Source: Caenispirillum bisanense (GTDB lineage: Bacteria > Pseudomonadota > Alphaproteobacteria > Rhodospirillales > Rhodospirillaceae). Taken from it: 64,000 bases of DNA. The stretch is from contig NZ_BAAAEP010000009.1 in assembly GCF_039523075.1 (NCBI RefSeq), forward strand, positions 1 to 64,000, written 5' to 3'. How positions within the stretch are numbered: the stretch's first letter is position 1; every line of letters begins with the position of its first letter. Position numbers and translations under genes: made by a program. Below the pieces are notes generated by a model. It saw nothing but the letters and a program-made list of their open reading frames with translations, ran no database searches and had not been told where the DNA came from. This document shows, one piece after another, positions 61,976 to 64,000 of the stretch.

Positions 61976-62758
61976 TTACAGCACGCGCTCGGCGAGCTTG
62001 TGCTTGATGTCCTGAATGGCCTTGGCCGGGTTCAGGCCCTTCGGGCAGGTGTTGGTGCAGTTCATGATGGTGTGGCAGCGGTACAGGCGGAACGGATCTT
62101 CCAGCTGGTCCAGACGCTCGCCGGTCGCTTCGTCGCGGCTGTCGTTGATCCAGCGGGCCGCCTGCAGCAGGATCGCCGGGCCCAGGTAACGGTCGCCGTT
62201 CCACCAGTAGCTGGGGCAGCTGGTCGAGCAGCAGAAGCACAGGATGCATTCCCACAGACCGTCGAGCTTGGCGCGCTCTTCCGGCGACTGCTTGCGCTCC
62301 TTGTTGGCCGCCACCGCCGTTTCCGCCTTCATCCACGGTTCGATGGAGCGGTACTGGGCATAGATGGTGGTCAGGTCGGGCACCAGATCCTTCACCACCG
62401 GCATGTGCGGCAGCGGGTAGATCTTGACGTCGCCCTGCACCTCGTCGATCGGCTTCAGACACGCCAGCGTGTTGGTGCCGTCGATGTTCATGGAGCACGA
62501 GCCGCAGATGCCTTCACGGCACGACCGGCGCAGGGTGAGGGTCGAGTCGACCTCGTTCTTGATCTTCAGCAGGGCGTCCAGGACCATGGGGCCGCAGGCG
62601 TCCAGATCGATCTCGAAGGTGTCGAGACGCGGATTCTCGCCCAGGTCCGGATCGTAGCGGTAGATCTTGAAGGTCTTGACCCGCTTGGCACCGGCCGGCG
62701 CCTTGAAGGTCTTGCCTTCCTTGACCCGGCTGTTCGGCGGCAGGTTGAATTCAACCAT
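61976..62758 (-). CDS. sdhB: Succinate dehydrogenase iron-sulfur subunit
   Basis: A 260-residue SdhB that passes electrons from FAD in SdhA to quinone through three clusters. The [2Fe-2S] ligands are in CREGICGSCS with a fourth Cys in TLACL. The [4Fe-4S] and [3Fe-4S] ligands are in CILCFCCSTSCPSYW and CHTIMNCTNTCPKGL. SWW/YWWN quinone-site residues are present. It follows sdhA by 41 bases and is followed by a strong terminator. Confidence 0.97.
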   Translation of the reverse strand: MVEFNLPPNSRVKEGKTFKAPAGAKRVKTFKIYRYDPDLGENPRLDTFEIDLDACGPMVLDALLKIKNEVDSTLTLRRSCREGICGSCSMNIDGTNTLACLKPIDEVQGDVKIYPLPHMPVVKDLVPDLTTIYAQYRSIEPWMKAETAVAANKERKQSPEERAKLDGLWECILCFCCSTSCPSYWWNGDRYLGPAILLQAARWINDSRDEATGERLDQLEDPFRLYRCHTIMNCTNTCPKGLNPAKAIQDIKHKLAERVL

Positions 62759-62799
62759 CTTTCTATCCTCGCAACAGGCGTCGCTTCACGGGAGCCGGC

Positions 62800-64000
62800 T
62801 CAGTACACGCGCTTCTTCGGCGCGATGTACTCGATCTCGTCCGTCAGCGTGTAGGTGTGCACCGGACGGTAGTCGAGGGTGACCTTGTAGTCGTGGTCGA
62901 CGACGGCGAGGGTGTGCTTCATCCAGGTCTCGTCGTCGCGCTCGGGGTAGTCCTCGTGCGCGTGGGCGCCACGGCTCTCCTGGCGCGCTTCGGCACCGTA
63001 GATGGTGGCAAGGGCGCAGGTCATCAAGTTCTCGAGTTCCAGCGCCTCGGTCAGGTCGGTGTTGAAGACCAGCGAGCGGTCGGTGATCTTCAGCTGCGGC
63101 AGGGTGCCGGCGATCTGGCTGACCTTCTCGCAGCCTTCCTTCAGCGACTGGCTGGTGCGGAAGACGGCCGCGTCGTTCTGCATGGTGCGCTGCAGGGCCG
63201 AGCGGATTTCCTGGGTGGTCTGCGAGCCGTTGGCGTTGCGCACGCGGTCCAGGCGCGACAGCGCCAGGTCGTCGCAGCTCTTGGCCACCGGCTTGTGCTT
63301 GGTGCCGGGCTTCACCAGCTCGGCGGCGCGGTGGGCGGCGGCGCGGCCGAACACCACGAGGTCGAGCAGCGAGTTGGTGCCCAGGCGGTTGGCGCCGTGG
63401 ACCGACACGCAGGCCGCTTCGCCGACGGCCATCAGGCCGCCGCAGACGGCGTCCGGATTGTCCTTGGTCGGGCGCAGCACTTCGCCCATGTAGTTGGTCG
63501 GAATGCCGCCCATGTTGTAGTGGACGGTCGGCAGCACCGGGATCGGCTCCTTGGTGGCATCGACGCCGGCGAAGATCTTCGCCGTTTCGGTGATGCCGGG
63601 CAGACGGGCGTGCAGCACGTCGGCGCCCAGGTGCTCCAGGTGCAGGTGGATGTGGTCGCTTTCCTTGCCGACGCCGCGGCCTTCGCGGATTTCCATGGTC
63701 ATGGCACGCGAGACGACGTCACGCGAGGCCAGGTCCTTGGCGGTCGGGGCGTAGCGCTCCATGAAGCGTTCGCCGGCGGAGTTGGTGAGGTAGCCGCCTT
63801 CGCCGCGGGCGCCTTCGGTGATCAGGCAGCCCGAGCCGTAGATGCCGGTCGGGTGGAACTGCACGAACTCGTGGTCCTGCAGCGGCAGGCCGGCGCGGGC
63901 GGCCATGCCGTTACCGTCGCCCGTGCAGGTGTGGGCCGAGGTGCAGGAGAAGTAGGCACGGCCGTAACCGCCGGTCGCCAGCACCGTCTGGTGGGCGCGG
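62800..64000 (-). CDS. sdhA: Succinate dehydrogenase flavoprotein subunit (partial, N-terminus beyond window)
   Basis: The C-terminal ~400 residues of SdhA, oxidising succinate to fumarate with covalent FAD. Visible are ATGGYGRAYFSCTSAHTCTGDG, the active-site FHPTGIYGSGCLITEGARGEGG, the HYNMGGIPTNY histidine motif, GANRLGTNSLLDLVVFGR, and the C-terminal TLDYRPVHTYTL. The N-terminal FAD-binding residues and start lie past position 64000. sdhC and sdhD would be expected upstream, outside the window. Confidence 0.96.
   Translation of the reverse strand, partial: RAHQTVLATGGYGRAYFSCTSAHTCTGDGNGMAARAGLPLQDHEFVQFHPTGIYGSGCLITEGARGEGGYLTNSAGERFMERYAPTAKDLASRDVVSRAMTMEIREGRGVGKESDHIHLHLEHLGADVLHARLPGITETAKIFAGVDATKEPIPVLPTVHYNMGGIPTNYMGEVLRPTKDNPDAVCGGLMAVGEAACVSVHGANRLGTNSLLDLVVFGRAAAHRAAELVKPGTKHKPVAKSCDDLALSRLDRVRNANGSQTTQEIRSALQRTMQNDAAVFRTSQSLKEGCEKVSQIAGTLPQLKITDRSLVFNTDLTEALELENLMTCALATIYGAEARQESRGAHAHEDYPERDDETWMKHTLAVVDHDYKVTLDYRPVHTYTLTDEIEYIAPKKRVY

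Overview
This is a very GC-rich, gene-dense stretch of bacterial chromosome. No rRNA, tRNA, CRISPR array, insertion sequence or prophage was seen. Gene content and order (metXW; cvpA-purF-SDR; yfgM-bamB-der; sdhAB; a dgcN-dgcA pair; FecI/FecR/TonB receptor; several chemoreceptors) point to an alphaproteobacterium, most likely a motile member of the Rhodospirillales (Rhodospirillaceae/Azospirillaceae type). The genus cannot be fixed from the sequence alone. A BacNav sodium channel, trehalose genes and a CPA2-type antiporter with universal stress proteins would fit a salt- or osmotically variable habitat (inference).

Layout. 0.1-5.1 kb: a minus-strand aromatic operon (chorismate mutase with a degenerate dehydratase-like tail, an aminotransferase, TyrA), divergent from metXW. 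5.1-11.3 kb: malonyl-CoA synthetase under a TTTGTATACAAA operator-like palindrome, a small Pro/Ala-rich protein, Fur-box-controlled bfd, an orphan XRE regulator, the D-glutamate catabolic pair dgcN-dgcA, and a membrane diguanylate cyclase. 11.5-18.1 kb: a compact trehalose operon combining synthesis (otsA, otsB) with phosphorolytic breakdown (GH65, beta-phosphoglucomutase, glucokinase). 18.4-23.6 kb: BacNav channel, class III CoA-transferase, DUF218 protein, an unrecognised protein, a methyltransferase, and a Doc toxin with an AbrB-like antitoxin. 23.7-30.7 kb: the transglutaminase/DUF2126, circularly permuted ATP-grasp plus alpha-E, and second transglutaminase cluster. 31.0-33.5 kb: CheW and a chemoreceptor. 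33.6-38.9 kb: yfgM-like gene, bamB, der, an 89-bp tandem repeat, glpK. 38.9-44.1 kb: DUF2087 protein, antiporter plus tandem USP, and two convergent unrecognised Lys-rich helical proteins. 44.3-50.1 kb: guaA with a strong terminator, then a Fur-box-preceded ECF sigma/FecR/TonB-receptor iron-uptake unit. 50.1-51.3 kb: a compositionally atypical DUF488 island with two apparent frame disruptions. 51.5-54.3 kb: GrlR-like protein, SDR, purF and the last ~31 codons of cvpA. 54.4-59.1 kb: a 5'-truncated DUF4159 membrane protein gene, its partner, and a small acidic protein. 59.5-64 kb: a second chemoreceptor, then sdhB and sdhA, the latter cut by the window edge.

Most notable structural observation: at 54378-54403 a G10C8 inverted repeat joins a decapitated cvpA (minus) to a decapitated DUF4159 gene (plus). 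Genes normally upstream of both (the rest of cvpA; MoxR and DUF58) are missing. This is either an assembly join or a real rearrangement. Long antisense open frames throughout the window are ignored as by-products of high GC.
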